Below, in pieces: positions 1 to 12,967 of a stretch of DNA of 64,000 nucleotides (its first letter is position 1; each line of letters starts with the position of its first letter). The notes under the pieces are model-generated. The model had not been told where the DNA came from, made no database searches, and worked only from the letters and a program-made list of their open reading frames with translations. This DNA comes from Anisakis pegreffii (Eukaryota; Nematoda; Chromadorea; Rhabditida; Anisakidae): contig JAPYMA010000908.1 in the NCBI GenBank assembly GCA_035041965.1, positions 310,001 to 374,000 of the forward strand, in the 5' to 3' direction. The translations under genes were made by a program, and so were the position numbers.

Positions 1-1433
1 AAATGGATTTTTGAATTCAGATTACAAAACTCAGTCTTGAGTTCAGAAGTATTCGCAGATTTTTATCATCATTTAAAACCTACTCGTGAACTAAACTGCG
101 GGGCAAATTCGTGGAAAATAAAGGAAACAAGATTAAGTGTTGGAAAGGGCCTTGAAAATGAGCATAAGTAATAATGACTGTATGACTGTAGTTGTCCTCT
201 TAAAAGATTGTCCTCTTAAAAAAAGAGTTAAAATCTGAAGTCTGAAGGAAAAGAGTCTGAAGGAAACTTTTTTCGGCAAAGTTGCAATAGATACAAAAGG
301 TATCTGCGCGTGCAATCGAGGATAAACAAGGATTATAAGAAAAGGAGTGCAAAGATTTCTATTGATACGTCCATTGTCGGTGTTAATGTTGTTCAGTCTC
401 TCAACAAATCGGATAACTGATTCGAATGTGATGATTACACCACGGCACAGTATGTGGCAAGTTATTGAGCGGTTGATCTTATCAAACAGAAGTGTGGCCA
501 ATAATTATTGACACAGAACAACATTTTATGTGATTGATTTCTTTGAGCTACTCTGATATGACTACATGAATATGTGATTGCTTTTTATGTGGTAGGAAAA
601 TGATTAATAGCAATGGTTTACGTGTGAAACAGGTGATTAAAGTGAACCTTATGGGGCATTGATATGACGCAGAATAACGTCAGTTGATTAGCCATGATGG
701 CTGAATACAGTCTATAACATGAAGCATGGCTAAATAGAATCTGTATATAGCTTGAACGACTTTCAAACTGTTATTGCCTGGCGTGAAATTGAAGAAAAGG
801 AAAGGATTGGTAATGGGATCGGAATTGGTCAAAACAATCAACGATTATTTGGGATTTCTAGTGGAATTTTCTGGGCTTTAACGATTTTGTCTGACCTAAT
901 ATTACGGTACATAGAATTATAATTCTGTGATCTCCTAAGATGACTAGATTTTCACTGATCTTTCAACATCTACTCGATCTCCTGGAATTCAATTTTTACA
1001 AACATCGTTGTCATCTTCATGCTTAACTTTTTGACATTCTTAAGATTCGTCAATGGTCTATTCTTAGTTTTGTGATGTTATTGTTTGACTTGGAAAGGTC
1101 ATCATCCATCATGCATTATCTATAATACAATACGAGAAGAGAATGTTTCTCGGTTGTCTCATTGGCTATAAGGCGTGGTCATTGTATTTGTGATGAGTCG
1201 AGCAAGTAACTGCCCGCTTAATCAACCAGATTCATTCAGATTATTAATGGTATTATAAGACACTCGGATCATTCTTATTGGACCAATAGATTCTAAACTG
1301 ATTTATTTTTGTTGATCCTTTGAATGTGTTACTGAGTTATTTCGATTGGGCTATGTGCGTGTTTCAGTGGATTTATAGTGAAATGCTGTTGATTTCGTGA
1401 AATTACGTTGTATGAAACTTTTCTCAATTTCAG
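1..1433. other. Upstream flank, no gene seen
   Basis: AT-rich DNA with only short open frames on both strands and none that resembles a protein family. It ends at the acceptor ttctcaatttcag (AG at 1432-1433) that opens the first exon of the bHLH gene, so the promoter of that gene may lie here. No clear TATA box or repeat was recognised. Confidence 0.5.
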
Positions 1434-1517
1434 ACAGAACGATTTTCAGGGTCATATTCGCTGAAGTTATTCTTGCCAATACTCAACGGCTTGCGATTTT
1501 CATATAAGTGCATCTTT

Positions 1518-2273
1518 ATGACCCATAGTTACTTCATGAATGCCGAACGTCTCTCAGATGGTCAATTGGTCTCCCCACCAGCTTCGAATACGATCGAGCA
1601 GGTTGAAGTGGTAGAACGCCGAAATGAACGTGAACGCAAACGTGTCCATCAGGTTCGATTTTGAAGTTACGCTCAACACTTTCCTTAACTACAGAGTTTC
1701 CTTATTTCATTTCGTCACTCTGACCACTCGCATTCGCTTTCCTTGATGTGTTCAGACCTTTGCGGGTAACAGTTCAAAAATTTGATAAGAAATTAAATTT
1801 GCATTTCTTTTACCAAAATTGATATGTTTTCAATGGATCTGTGGCAGTGTTCTTGAAAGATCAATTTATTTTTATTTGTATTCGTAGAATTCAACTGGTT
1901 AATCTTTAAAACTTTACAGGTGAACCAAGGATATGAATTGCTATCTAGAAAGGTGCCGTACTCAAAACCTAAGTCGAAGAAGTTGACTAAAGTGGAGACT
2001 TTACGATACGCCGTTCAATACATACGGCACTTGGAACGTCTTCTGCGCGACTCCGAGAACGCCTCCTCTTATCCATCAACTAATGAGAATTCACCAACAA
2101 CGAAAGAAACACTCAAGGAAATCACATCAAGCACTCCAACAACTGATCCATATTGGCGATCGTTAACGTTGAACCTTTCGAATCATAACATGTTCAATGA
2201 TTCATCATATCCATATCACACTTCAGCACATCTTTATCCACCCTGCTTCAGTTTTAGACAAATCAATGATTGA
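1518..2273 (+). CDS. Achaete-scute-type bHLH transcription factor
   Basis: Two exons, 1518-1652 and 1920-2273, joined in phase 0 across a 267-nt intron (donor gttcga, acceptor actttacag); 162 aa if the ATG at 1518 is used, or 156 aa from the in-frame ATG at 1536. Seen directly: a basic region RRNERERKRVHQVNQGYELL split exactly by the intron, then a loop rich in Lys/Ser/Pro and helix 2 with KLTKVETLRYAVQYIRHLER. The RRNERER...V.LVN.G and SKVETLR.AV.YI patterns are those of the ASC family (ASCL, nematode hlh-3/-6/-14 relatives). Such proteins heterodimerise with E proteins on E-boxes in the nucleus and specify neurons or glands. The C-terminal tail is Ser/Thr/Asn rich with no known motif. A likely trans- or cis-splice acceptor lies at 1433, 84 nt before the first ATG. 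I cannot say which ASC paralogue this is. Confidence 0.85.
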
Positions 2274-5200
2274 ACCGCTCGCTCTAGTGGTTCTTCAGTG
2301 ATCTCATGAATCTATTCATTCTTTTTAATTTCCGCATCTTCATTTGCTTTCTTGTCCGTTCACCAGTTCGTTCACTTCTTCATTCAGCGATTAATTTTGT
2401 CATTTTTGTCGACGTTACATTTGATGATTTGATCTCATTCAGTGTTCAATTGGTAACATCTACTTTTGATTTAATCTGTGTATGTGCTCAAATAATAGTA
2501 TTGAAGGGATGTCTAGAGGGATTGTTTGACTCGCTAAAGAGCATGCATCGTTCTTGAATAGCCGTAGCAATAAGATTCCAGAGACATTGAAATATTGAAA
2601 GCCAGAATCACTATATGATAAGTGTTGATGCAAAACCGATAATTAGCTCATTGTCAAATGTTAGAATAATATGATAACTGTTATTCTCCAAGCTACTGAT
2701 ATCATGGGAAATACTTCAGAGGGTTTGAAACGAGACGGAACGAGCTGAAATCATTGAATATGTATTACTAGACTGGATGACTGCATTGGGTAAGTGTCAC
2801 TTGGTTGACGCGAAAATTGTGTGAATTTGGTTCGATGTATTGTTTGTACTAAATAAGGATCAACGATAATAATAAGTAAGATGATAATAATAATAATAGC
2901 ATCAACAGTGAACAATAACAGTAGCAGTAACAATGCAACAATGTATAAATACAGATATGTGTGAATTGTTTTCAATGTCAATGCGATTGGTTATGTGAAT
3001 TCGATGAATTGACAACAATAAATGATTGTTATTAATACCAACTAATATCAATTATCAATGACCGTAAAAAACCCATCGATTCATCGATCCATCCATCCAT
3101 CGATCCCACATCAACACTCAAATCTATCTCCCCATCATCATTTCACTCAAAAGCTCAACTCAAAGCAACACTCAATCAACGGATTATACACTCATCACAA
3201 ATGAACCTTTGTATTGTATTGTACTCACTTGGGCACAATACCGTTCACGATCAGTTGCCCTTAGCGATCGATTTGACTAAATCAACTGAAATTGCTGATG
3301 AAATAAACATCGTGTTCATTGATGGTGTTCTACCAACTGTTGTAATTTTGTTGTAATTCACCTGTACTTTGTTGCAAGAACCAGTTTACTTTGTTGTAAT
3401 TCACATGCACTTGTTGTGGTACAGGCGAATCAGTGCATTGAATTTGTAAGTGAAAGTGTGGTGCAAGCAGAGCATTTAACTAGATTTTTAATGAACGTAG
3501 AAGCACAACTTTTACAGCCCTACCTGAGAATAGCATATTTTGTATATCAAAAAAATTTCATCAAAAATAGTATATCAAAAATTAGTATATCAAAAGCAGT
3601 ATATCAAAAATTCCGAACGTAACGACACCATTAGTTGTTGTATCTCAATGAATGATCATATGAAACGGCATTAATTTGTGGAAGTTTCTCACTTATGAAA
3701 ATCAAAAATGTTTGCCTATGTACCTCACTGGCTTTTGTTACTGAAACCTATGTCCAGACATTCGATCAGTGAAATTCCCTCCCCATAAAAAATATGATAA
3801 ACGATCAGTGATGCCATATGATGGATGCACAATGTTGCGAAACTGACTGTATTGCATCAAAGAGGCGTTTGAAACCTTTTGCATGACCTGTCAATCAGTA
3901 AATAATCACTGAACTCTTTCAACAACATGTTCCTGAAGATAGCATAACGCCGAAACGTTGAACATCGTAAAAACCATCGCTAATTGCGCAGGTAATACTT
4001 TGTCAACTAAAACTACATTGCTATTCGATCTACCACTGAACTCTATCTTTACCTAATTTGCTCTATTTTGGGAAATTGGGTAAAGAAAGAATTTAGTAAA
4101 TGGATTTTAAAGTTACGATAGGGCAAATTGGGTAAAACATTTACAATATTGTGTTTCACAGTAATAAAGATTAGTGAATGCATGGAGTATGCATGCATTA
4201 TCGAGTGAATATTGTTTAGATCTATTTACGCCGAAAATAATTTGTTTACTCATTTGAGGCATCCTCGATCTCAAAGATGATAAACCAGGCACGACGAGAC
4301 AGTTTGATAATCTGAAGTGTTTTGGCTGTCCGCTGTACGGCTATTGTGTTTCACTGGGTTTTGTTTTGTCACTCACTGATGTATATTATTCATGAATTAA
4401 TTATTGGGACTGGGTGCAGTGCAGATTATACTATGAGGATTCTCAAGGTGATTTATCTGCTTCTCTGCTCACAGAAAAGGCTGATCGCCGTGCTGAGACA
4501 GCTTATGGGTAACAGTTCAAAACAATATCGTCAACAATACGACAATAACACTAGTGACTATAATGACAGTTTTAATAATAATAATCATCATCATAATAAT
4601 AACAATAACATAAGACAAATAGCGATAATAATACTAAATAATGACATTGTTGACTCTTTTGTTGAAAATGAAAAGAGCAATGTTATGTCCTTATTTGCCT
4701 TTTTCATAATATTTGTTGCTCACATTCATCTCTATTATGTACTCATTCAACTTAATCATATTATTCGCCTCATCTAATAAGGTTGAATACGATGGATTTG
4801 ATGAATACAGAAGAACAATTATTACAGAAGTTTCGGTGAAAAAGGAGCAAATGGATCCTGCAATGCCTGACAGTATCAGATGCCGTTCTGCTTGTGAGCA
4901 AAAGCTCAATACATAGAAGGTGTTCATATTTTTTGAATACTGTGAAATCATAGTTATGAGATGCTGAATGTTAAAAATTTAATTTTAAAACGGAACAAAG
5001 CATTTATACCAATCCGTGATCAAACTTGAGCAAGCTGATTAAACCACTGCAACGACTGAGATGGGGAAGTAGATCGAACAATTTGAAGAAACAAATTCGA
5101 AGGAAACAATTTTCACGAGCACTTCAAAATTCACTAGCAATACAAGCAGTCGATGATGCGTAAATGAGTGTTGATTTCGTTGCACACCTCATCCTTTCGA

Positions 5201-6441
5201 CTTCTTTGAATTGAAGTCAACAAAATCTTTCAGTTGATATGGCTGAAATAAGGATAATATGAAAAAGCATATCGAGTATCGGCGCAAAACATTGCGGAAA
5301 AAACTTTAGCTTTTCGCATCAACAGTAAACAACAACACACAAATCCGCTACGGATGGTGATCACATCGAACGGAACGGTACGGTGATAGCTACCTATCGG
5401 GAAATGTTATTTTAAGCTTCAACGAGCTAGGTCAAAACCGAAGTAGCGTCTGAGATCAAGTTCTTTTCACATTATGATCGGCCCCTCATATTCTTTAATG
5501 AGAAAAATCTAGAACATTCACGATCCGCAACCTTATTGCAACGAAAAAAATTCCCAGCTAATGGCTTGCATCTGCCTGAGACATAAATCTATTTTACATG
5601 GATTTACATGTAATTTTGCATCTTATAACGAGAGACGATTGAGATAAACCACAGAATGAATTATTAAGCAGAAGAAACCTTTTAAGCTTTTCAAATGAAC
5701 AGATTTTTTGCTCATCTAAAGAAGACCTAACCACTAAGCATGCTAATACTTCCTCACATTTGATGTCCTCAATGAGAAGAATTATGCTCACACGAAACGT
5801 CACCAATCAAAAAAATCTCCACATAATGACTTTTCCTCATCGGATTTACGAGTTCATTTAATGTGTCATTCCCCTTGCTGCAAGCGTGCTAGTGCATAAT
5901 TTTTTACTTTCACCTCACATTACTAAAGCCATCTGTAATCAACAACTGGTTCTAAGCAGCAAATCGCAGTACAAAGAAATCTTTTCTTCCACTCAACTTC
6001 ACAACAACAATGGAAAGGTTCTCATTTGTTCACACCTCAATGATCTGGAGACGCTCTCGAGAACGTTTTCTTTATATGAAAAGAGTAACGAAACCGAAAC
6101 TTAACACTCAAGCATTTCAATGCAAACAATACTCTTGAAGTTTAAATTACATGCGTTGATAACACTAAACATTTTTGACGCTTTATAGAGTGTACTTGTA
6201 AAGTGAGACTACGTCAGAATTTTATATTAACAAGAAAGAAATCTTTCGCAATACACGAGATTCAGTGCAACGAATTTTTAATTTTATGTGGTTTCCGTGG
6301 AGTTGAAAATCAAAAAATTATGACCTAGTGATCATAACTCACTCAAATACAAATTGATACGGTCCAGTAGAGATCAATTGCAGGTTAAAAGGAGCCGATT
6401 AATAATTCAATAGTAGAATTTTATGCTAATCTCTTACCTTT
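2274..6441. other. Intergenic, simple-sequence rich
   Basis: No convincing gene on either strand. It holds (aat)n/(gat)n-like microsatellites around 2865-2900 and 4571-4611, a catc/atcc-rich patch at 3070-3110 and a short tandem repeat at 3541-3611. The open frames here are low-complexity or unsupported by splice signals or family resemblance. Confidence 0.5.
3541..3611. repeat. Short tandem repeat, unit agtatatcaaaaa
   Basis: Four imperfect copies of (a)gtatatcaaaaa(tt), 13-18 bp apart. The first follows a run of seven A. Plain simple-sequence expansion; no gene nearby. Confidence 0.6.
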
Positions 6442-7084
6442 TCATTTCGTTTTCTGTAAATGTTTCTGTTTTCGTGGAGGACCAAAGCCTGTAAAATATT
6501 TGTATTTTTTAATCTGGAATGTGAAATAGCACAGTTATCCGCTTTATCCGAGTTTTTCCGCAGCGAAATGCACCTAATCCATTGTTCAGATAGTTTTCGA
6601 ATCCTCGGAAATGCCAAAATGAAATGAGTTTCATTGCAGTTTTTACGTTGGAATTATGGAAAATATGTGGACACACAGAATATTTCTGTCAGACCCTTGA
6701 AACACTTCAGAAAGAAGGCATCTAACCTGGCGGATGGGGTTGCTTCTGTCTAGAGTCTCCACTTCTCCGTATTTTTATTGAGCCGCCAGGTGGAGGTGTT
6801 AACTTGGCTGGAACGTCCTCGGAATCTTCCTCATCCGAATCGTATTCATACGAGTCAGAGTACTCATCGTCGTCATCTTCGTCATCAACCTCATTCTCTA
6901 ATGCAACCAAATTCGGAGATCTTGAGCTTGTAATTTGGTCCTCCTCCTCCTCATTTTCACTCGATGTATCACTATCGCCGTTACTATTCTCATTTTCGGT
7001 GCCTTCCACGATGCCCAATGCCGTTTCCAAATCACTTATCAGAAGCAATAACAAAGATGAAACCAGAAACAAGCACGTACCCAT
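6442..7084 (-). CDS. Secreted, highly acidic low-complexity protein
   Basis: Two exons on the minus strand: 7084-6727 (ATG at 7084) and 6488-6442 (TGA), joined in phase 1 with donor gttaga and acceptor aatattttacag; 134 aa. Residues 1-22 form a signal peptide (MGTCLFLVSSLLLLLISDLE). The middle, roughly residues 25-100, is dominated by Glu, Asp and Ser, with an EVDDEDDDDEY stretch and repeated SD/SE dipeptides. The tail is basic and proline-rich (PPPGGSIKIRRSG, then PHPPGFGPPRKQK). An acceptor tttatcttttcag ends 21 nt before the ATG, compatible with spliced-leader addition. I recognise no domain. The acidic, Ser-rich composition resembles secreted calcium- or matrix-binding proteins and CK2 substrates, but that is inference only. 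The second exon was chosen because it keeps frame and ends soon after. Confidence 0.6.
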
Positions 7085-8740
7085 AGTACACTGAAGAGTG
7101 CTCAACTGAAAAGATAAACCTTCGTTTACTCGAATCAACTTCCAGAGACCATGTGAATGACCAAGAAATACAAGCTCAAATCGAGTGGCGAGGTGAATAA
7201 AATTCACACTTTATATACAAATCACACATCTACAAAGCCTATTCTAATAGCGATATCAAATGCATCACGACTAAGAATTCATCATGACAATTGGAATATC
7301 CCGTTTGAGAATTTGATCTGAATCACCATTTTGAACGAATTGACATTAAATCAACAGACTGTGAACTGGAAGCACGAATGGCTGCTGAAGGAAGCACTGA
7401 AAATTATGAATGAAAGTTTTTGAAAGTGTTTTTATTGCGATCGCAAATCGCGAGAAAAAAAAATGAAATGAGCGAGCGACTATGCACAATAATTAGCCGA
7501 GCGAGCATCACGCACTAGTTTTATGAAGCAATTCGAATGTGCGTCAAAAAATTGCTGATCTGTTGTGAGCAGCAACTAAACTTCGATACCACAGTTCCAC
7601 TTTTTAAGAAGAAACAAAAAAGTTTCCACGAAGAAATGACGAGATGAATTTGGATAGCCGAATGTCATTCATTCATAATGGTTCAGTTGATAGTCAAGCA
7701 CATTCCTCACGATCTCATGCGCTCATCAATCTTGATCGCTCAGAACAAAATTCATAATCTAAACAATCAACGCTCGATTGATTCTCTTCAATCTGTCAAC
7801 AAACAAAACAACCATTACGAAACAACTCAAAACCAGTTTTAAGGATTGGCGAAGACACAGAATAATTATAGCAATATAATTGGATTAGGATAACTTTCTT
7901 TCTGATGACATTTAGGAAGCGATTTTCTATGAAAAGAAATCCTTCGATAGAAGGTGTTGGTATTTATTGAGGAGTTTGGTACATTACTGTTGACTTAGTC
8001 TTTAAAATAACACTTCAATGATTGTTCAATAATGTTTTGAATGTGATTCTAATTTTTTGTTGAAAGTTTATCGCAAGGAATTGATTCCTCCAATGTAACT
8101 AAGAAATAATTGATAGCAGACTAATTGAGTGCCATTTCAAGCTGAAAAGTAATGGACTGTCAGGGGATAAAGGGAATGTTGTCGGCCACATCAAAATTTT
8201 TGAATTTTCAGTTTCATAACTCTTGATATTGATTGGAAGTAATGATAGAAACCGGTATAACAAACTGCATGGTCGATCTGAAAGGAAGTGATCATTTGAT
8301 GATATTGAATTTTTATTCTCAATAGTTCTTTAGAAGAATTAGAGTGTTAAAACAGCGGAAACATAATCGGGGCTCATAAAAGGGAATATGAAGTAATGAA
8401 GTATTTTTGAATGGGACTGAGCTATGAATTGAAAACGTCTTCTGAGTGAACGGAATCTAACACGGATCTTCCGAAAAGATCAAATATTGGTATGAACAGC
8501 GGGAATAATGATACGATGATTAGAACAAGTAACATTGTGAGGTTTTTAAATAGCAGCAACATGTTATGCAAAGCTGTAGTCGTGAGCGCATTATCATCCA
8601 CCAACGATTTCATTTCACTCCGAAAGGTGCACATGGCGAACGAAAATTCTACTTAAAACACTGAAACGGAATGTTCAAATAAAACTACTTAAACTAAGAA
8701 CATAAATCTTTAACAATTGAAATTCTATTGAAAACTGAGC

Positions 8741-8930
8741 TGAAGTTCTTTCCGCCCTCTCCATCGGGCTACACCGGAAGGGGTGATTCCCCGACGGGCT
8801 ATGACCTCGGGGCAATTTACTGCCGGACTTCTTTGACGGGGAACCCTCCTCCCCATTTTTTCCACGCGGGGTCTCCTCAGTTCGAACAACTGCTCCTTGA
8901 CGAACACCATTCCAAATACGACTCCAAACT
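8741..8930. other. GC-rich island of unknown origin
   Basis: About 190 bp with many G/C runs (gggtgattccccgacgggc and similar), clearly richer than its AT-rich surroundings. It is open on both strands: + frame from 8728, - frames from 8950 and 8910. The minus-strand peptide (ELRRPRVEKMGRRVPRQRSP and on) is Arg-rich. I do not recognise it. It could be a fragment of a mobile element, a captured coding piece, or foreign DNA. Confidence 0.4.
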
Positions 8931-11900
8931 ACCCCAAACAAACACATCATCTTTTAGCAGTCTTGTGATGCAGATGCATAAATTATTTGCAGATTATCAT
9001 GTAGCATTATTATGAGTGCAAAATTGTTTGAATCATTAAGGTGTACCGGTTAATTCAGGTTATATGAATGCCCAAAAACAAATAATTAACCATCTTCATT
9101 CAACAATAAATTCGAAAAACGACAATACAATCTGCAAACGTTTTTACTCACAAAATACAAAGGCAATTTCGTATTTTCCAGCGATTTCCTCAGCACGAAT
9201 GAGACCTTCTTCAATCACTAATCACGATTCCACAATATGTTATTCGGCAAATTCGTAACGATTCTTAGCAGAATGATGTAAATTTTTTCACTTTTCTTTC
9301 TTCAATGAGTGGAATTTTCACGAAAATAATTTCCACTGAGTGCCTTTTTCTTGATCAATTCAATGGAAAATGTGGAATTTGATGAGAATTTTTCCATGCT
9401 AATTGTAATTTCACCAGTTCATGAGTCCCACTAAATTTCTTCTTTTCGAAATGATGGTGCTTCTGACAGTCTAGTTCAATGATAAAAAATAAGAGACTAC
9501 ATCGGAGCACTAGTTTCGAATGAAGACGATAGCATTTATTGGCTCAATTATTTGAAAGTACTCGATTTTTTCTGCGGTTTTCTGATCCTTTCTTAATTAA
9601 GCGGATACAAAGGGCAATTTCGTGATGTCGTAAGGTCTTAAAACACATCTCACAAATGAAATACTCTTTTCATAGTCTATTCATCATATCAGATGGCTCA
9701 GTTTCCAGGCAACTGATGAGTGGTAATTTCGAGAAACAGTGAGTATGAGATAGCTCACACATGGTCTCGCACGGCTTGCCAATGGACTCATCTAGCTTAG
9801 AGCTCATCCTGTGTTTAATCCTAGCATTCCCGAGGGCAGCAATGTTCTCTTATCTCTTATCTTTTCGATGAGTGAAAGACAATGCTTGTTCATATCACTC
9901 GAAAGTACTTATTCACATGTCAGGAAGGTCCAACAAAACTTTTTGAAATGAACGTTTGAGCGGAAATTCATAAAAGATCCGACGTTTTAGACGATAACGA
10001 ATGGGAATAGCGATCGATGTACCTCAACTGATGCTCTTTAGTTTTCGAGCGCAAAGGTCGCAAAATTATCGGCTGTGATATTTCAGTTCGTTGATGAGAA
10101 CAAATTCCATATGAATCTATACTGAATTAGCTTATTAATTCTTTATTACCAATTAATTTCTTTATCAACAAAAAAAACCACTTACCTTACACTGATAGCA
10201 ATTGTTTCCCATCTGAATTTTCACTTCGCTTCCAATCGAGATTCATCAATCCACTCGGAAGAACTCCGTTTTTTGAAACTTCCAAAACAACGCTCTCCTT
10301 CGTGTGATCAAATCTCATAAGATGAATAAATTAGAATTGCATTCAGTGATGAAAATTCAATGTCAGTTCAACTTTAAAGGATTTATAGCAGTAACTATAT
10401 GATGAGTAGTGCTATTGATGTGAGTAGTAATTCATTGTTGGTGAAGAAAAGTAAAGAATACATCATTTTTTACAGAGACTCAAGGGTAGCTGCTTTAAGG
10501 GTAATCGAATAAAAATGGAAGTAATGCGTGATGCGCATACCAAGTTATTGGATAGAATTAGTATAATCAATATTCATACCCACTCGTTGCTTTTTTCTAA
10601 TGAAAAAGAAAATGAAAATGACTTGAAAAAATTCTGATCTTAGTGGTTTTCTCGAACGTAAAACTGCAGATTTGGATCGTGCCACTTGATGTTTGAGCTT
10701 GATGTTTCGAATGGTGCTCATTGTAAAATTGAAGCATTCATTTTCTAAATCTGTGAGTGGAATTGGAATTCAGTTTCAAATATGTTTGAAAAGGTATCAG
10801 TTTTAAAGCGACTGTTCAGTTTAAACGGTGTTGATTTGCTGCTATCCTAATGCTTCGTATTTATGAATCGATCGAGAGTAAAAGTCGATATGGCAAATGT
10901 CAACGACTCGTATATAGTCATCCTCAGAATATGTCAATTTAAATAAGGAAAGTGAACGTCAGTTCAAAAAGTTATCGAATTCAGAAGGGTGATACGAAAG
11001 AGCTGTGAGCATGAATAGAGGCGTGATTAAATGCAAATTTGGTTATCGCTGAATTTCCGTTCAAACGCATCAGCATGAAGAACCAACAAAACTATACAAC
11101 GTTCACTAGTAAACCCTATGAATTTTATCTCATAGAATTCCATCCAACCGTTTTGAGTGTAGCAATTCGATTCGAGACATTTATATAATACGTTTGAAAG
11201 TAAACCTAATCAAAATTTGAGCTTCGCAATCTCGCGTAATATGCTAATTTCCTCCACAATACTCTCTGTGCGGCTGGTTATGTTCCTGCTCTCTGAGCCA
11301 AGCAATCGATCACTTCAAGATCATAACTGATTCATTACTTAACGATTTTGTTGTTTTTTGACTAACGAACGGCTTAAATCATGGATGAACGGGATAAGAT
11401 GGTTGGAGAGGCTCGCCAGACATCGTCGGATAAGAGGGTAAGAGACAAGGAATTATGGAACATAATAATATGCTGAGAACGAACACATTCCGTATAATTT
11501 GATTTATATTCACCTATCAACAGGAGGAGCAATTTTATTAGAGCTGAGAGGTCTTATAACTTGCATGTTTTATTTTCAATCATTCGATGATCACCTAAAG
11601 ACCGCCTTCTTTTGCTATTATTCATCTTCTGCAATAGATTTTACGTCTCATCTAAGCTTCTTCTATCGCCCATATCCTAAGCCTCACTCAGCTGTTGCAG
11701 AAACTATTCATCTGAACCAATCAAACCTTATGATATTCAGCAAGAAATGTATTTTTCCATAAATTGAAAGTGTGAATTCGAAAGCGTTCGTATCAAAGCA
11801 AACGAGCTTCTCACATGGAATCTCGGGACTGTACGATTCGTGGTGATTAAGTTCTATTACTCGACGTCACATCCAACGTTCTTATCAATTTTTCACGAAA

Positions 11901-11990
11901 ATCTTCAGCTGAAAATCTGAAGTGATGCGATCCACTACGACGGTTCTGATTCAGTTAATATTCACCCTTAAACAACACGTCAACAGTGCC

Positions 11991-12071
11991 ATGTTTTATA
12001 AAATTGGTAAATTTGTTATGTTGCTATGCTTGATCTTGTTTTTTGTTCATCTTAATACCAGACGTAGGCAA
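11991..12071 (+). CDS. Candidate signal-peptide exon of glutamate receptor
   Basis: An ATG followed by MFYKIGKFVMLLCLILFFVH and then LNTR, a convincing hydrophobic signal sequence; the frame stops soon after. A possible donor (agac|gtaggc, about 12062) would leave one nucleotide, which fits the two nucleotides left at the start of the next receptor exon (12968). However, the usual first beta-strand of an iGluR amino-terminal domain is then missing, so another exon probably intervenes or this is unrelated. Confidence 0.25.
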
Positions 12072-12967
12072 TAGCGAATAACTTGCGGAATAGCGGAATC
12101 ATTACTCCGCTATTTTATCTAGCGAAGTGGTATAAGAGCGCGATACTGCCCACTTCTACTGAGCACTAGACCAGTGGTTCTTATGTACTGTGTACCGTAT
12201 GGCAAACCATCTTTGCTCTACTCCAACAACCATCTGACCAAAAATATTTCTTCTTCCGGTATTCCACTGTTTCTTAAAACAAATCAGAAGAGAATTAACC
12301 AATTGCTCTGTTGCAAATGGATTTAATTATTAAGAATTCGACTTTCGTATCAAAAAATTCATTTCTTGTGATCAAAAAATGTTTTGAGAACTTTGTTAAA
12401 TGAATGTGGGAAAATTACGAAAGAAAAATCAGTCAATAATGATTCGCCAAACTCTTTAATTCATCGGCACCCTCAACTTCCACCTAATATTCTCAGATTC
12501 CTCCTAAGGGTGAACTGCCTTCAAATGAGACCACTGTACATAAGCAATTAAATGTGAGCGTTTCGATGAAAATTACTGCTGCAGGTTGTTGAGTCACAGT
12601 CAGTTGAAAAAATCAGGATTAATTATGAACGATCTACGCGTATCATAACATTCTACCGTGCTCGTCAATGAAAACTTAAAATTTAATACAGTGAACTCAG
12701 AAATATTAATGATAAAAGCCAATTTAAATTTCTGTAGTTATCTTATAATGGAAAAACCGGAATCCATGAATAAGCGATATGGATCTATGCGTTGTTGCTT
12801 CCATTCAAATGTGAATATATCGAAGTATTTGTACCATTAAGCCATTGTCCAGTCAGATCAAACTGATCTAACCGATACCTGTAACCGATTCAAGCATTGG
12901 CTACCCAATTGACTGTGATGCTGATCGATTATGCATGCGATTTCTGTATGTGTTGAAGGTTTAACAG

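Larger units (their letters stand above)
7106..12967. other. Intergenic / upstream of receptor gene
   Basis: Mostly AT-rich DNA. Two items stand out: a GC-rich patch at 8741-8930, and an ATG at 11991 that opens a hydrophobic leader (MFYKIGKFVMLLCLILFFVH). The leader could be the signal-peptide exon of the glutamate receptor gene. A short frame at 11381 ends in a strong donor (aagagg|gtaaga). No complete gene could be assembled. Confidence 0.45.

Noticed and set aside
4322..4951. Overlapping frames on both strands around 4.3-4.95 kb
   Set aside because: Driven by aat/cat repeats and hydrophobic AT-rich sequence; no conserved motif or splice support.
6804..7094. Plus-strand open frame rich in Ser (96 codons)
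   Set aside because: It is the complement of the acidic tract of the minus-strand secreted protein, which has a signal peptide and consistent splicing.
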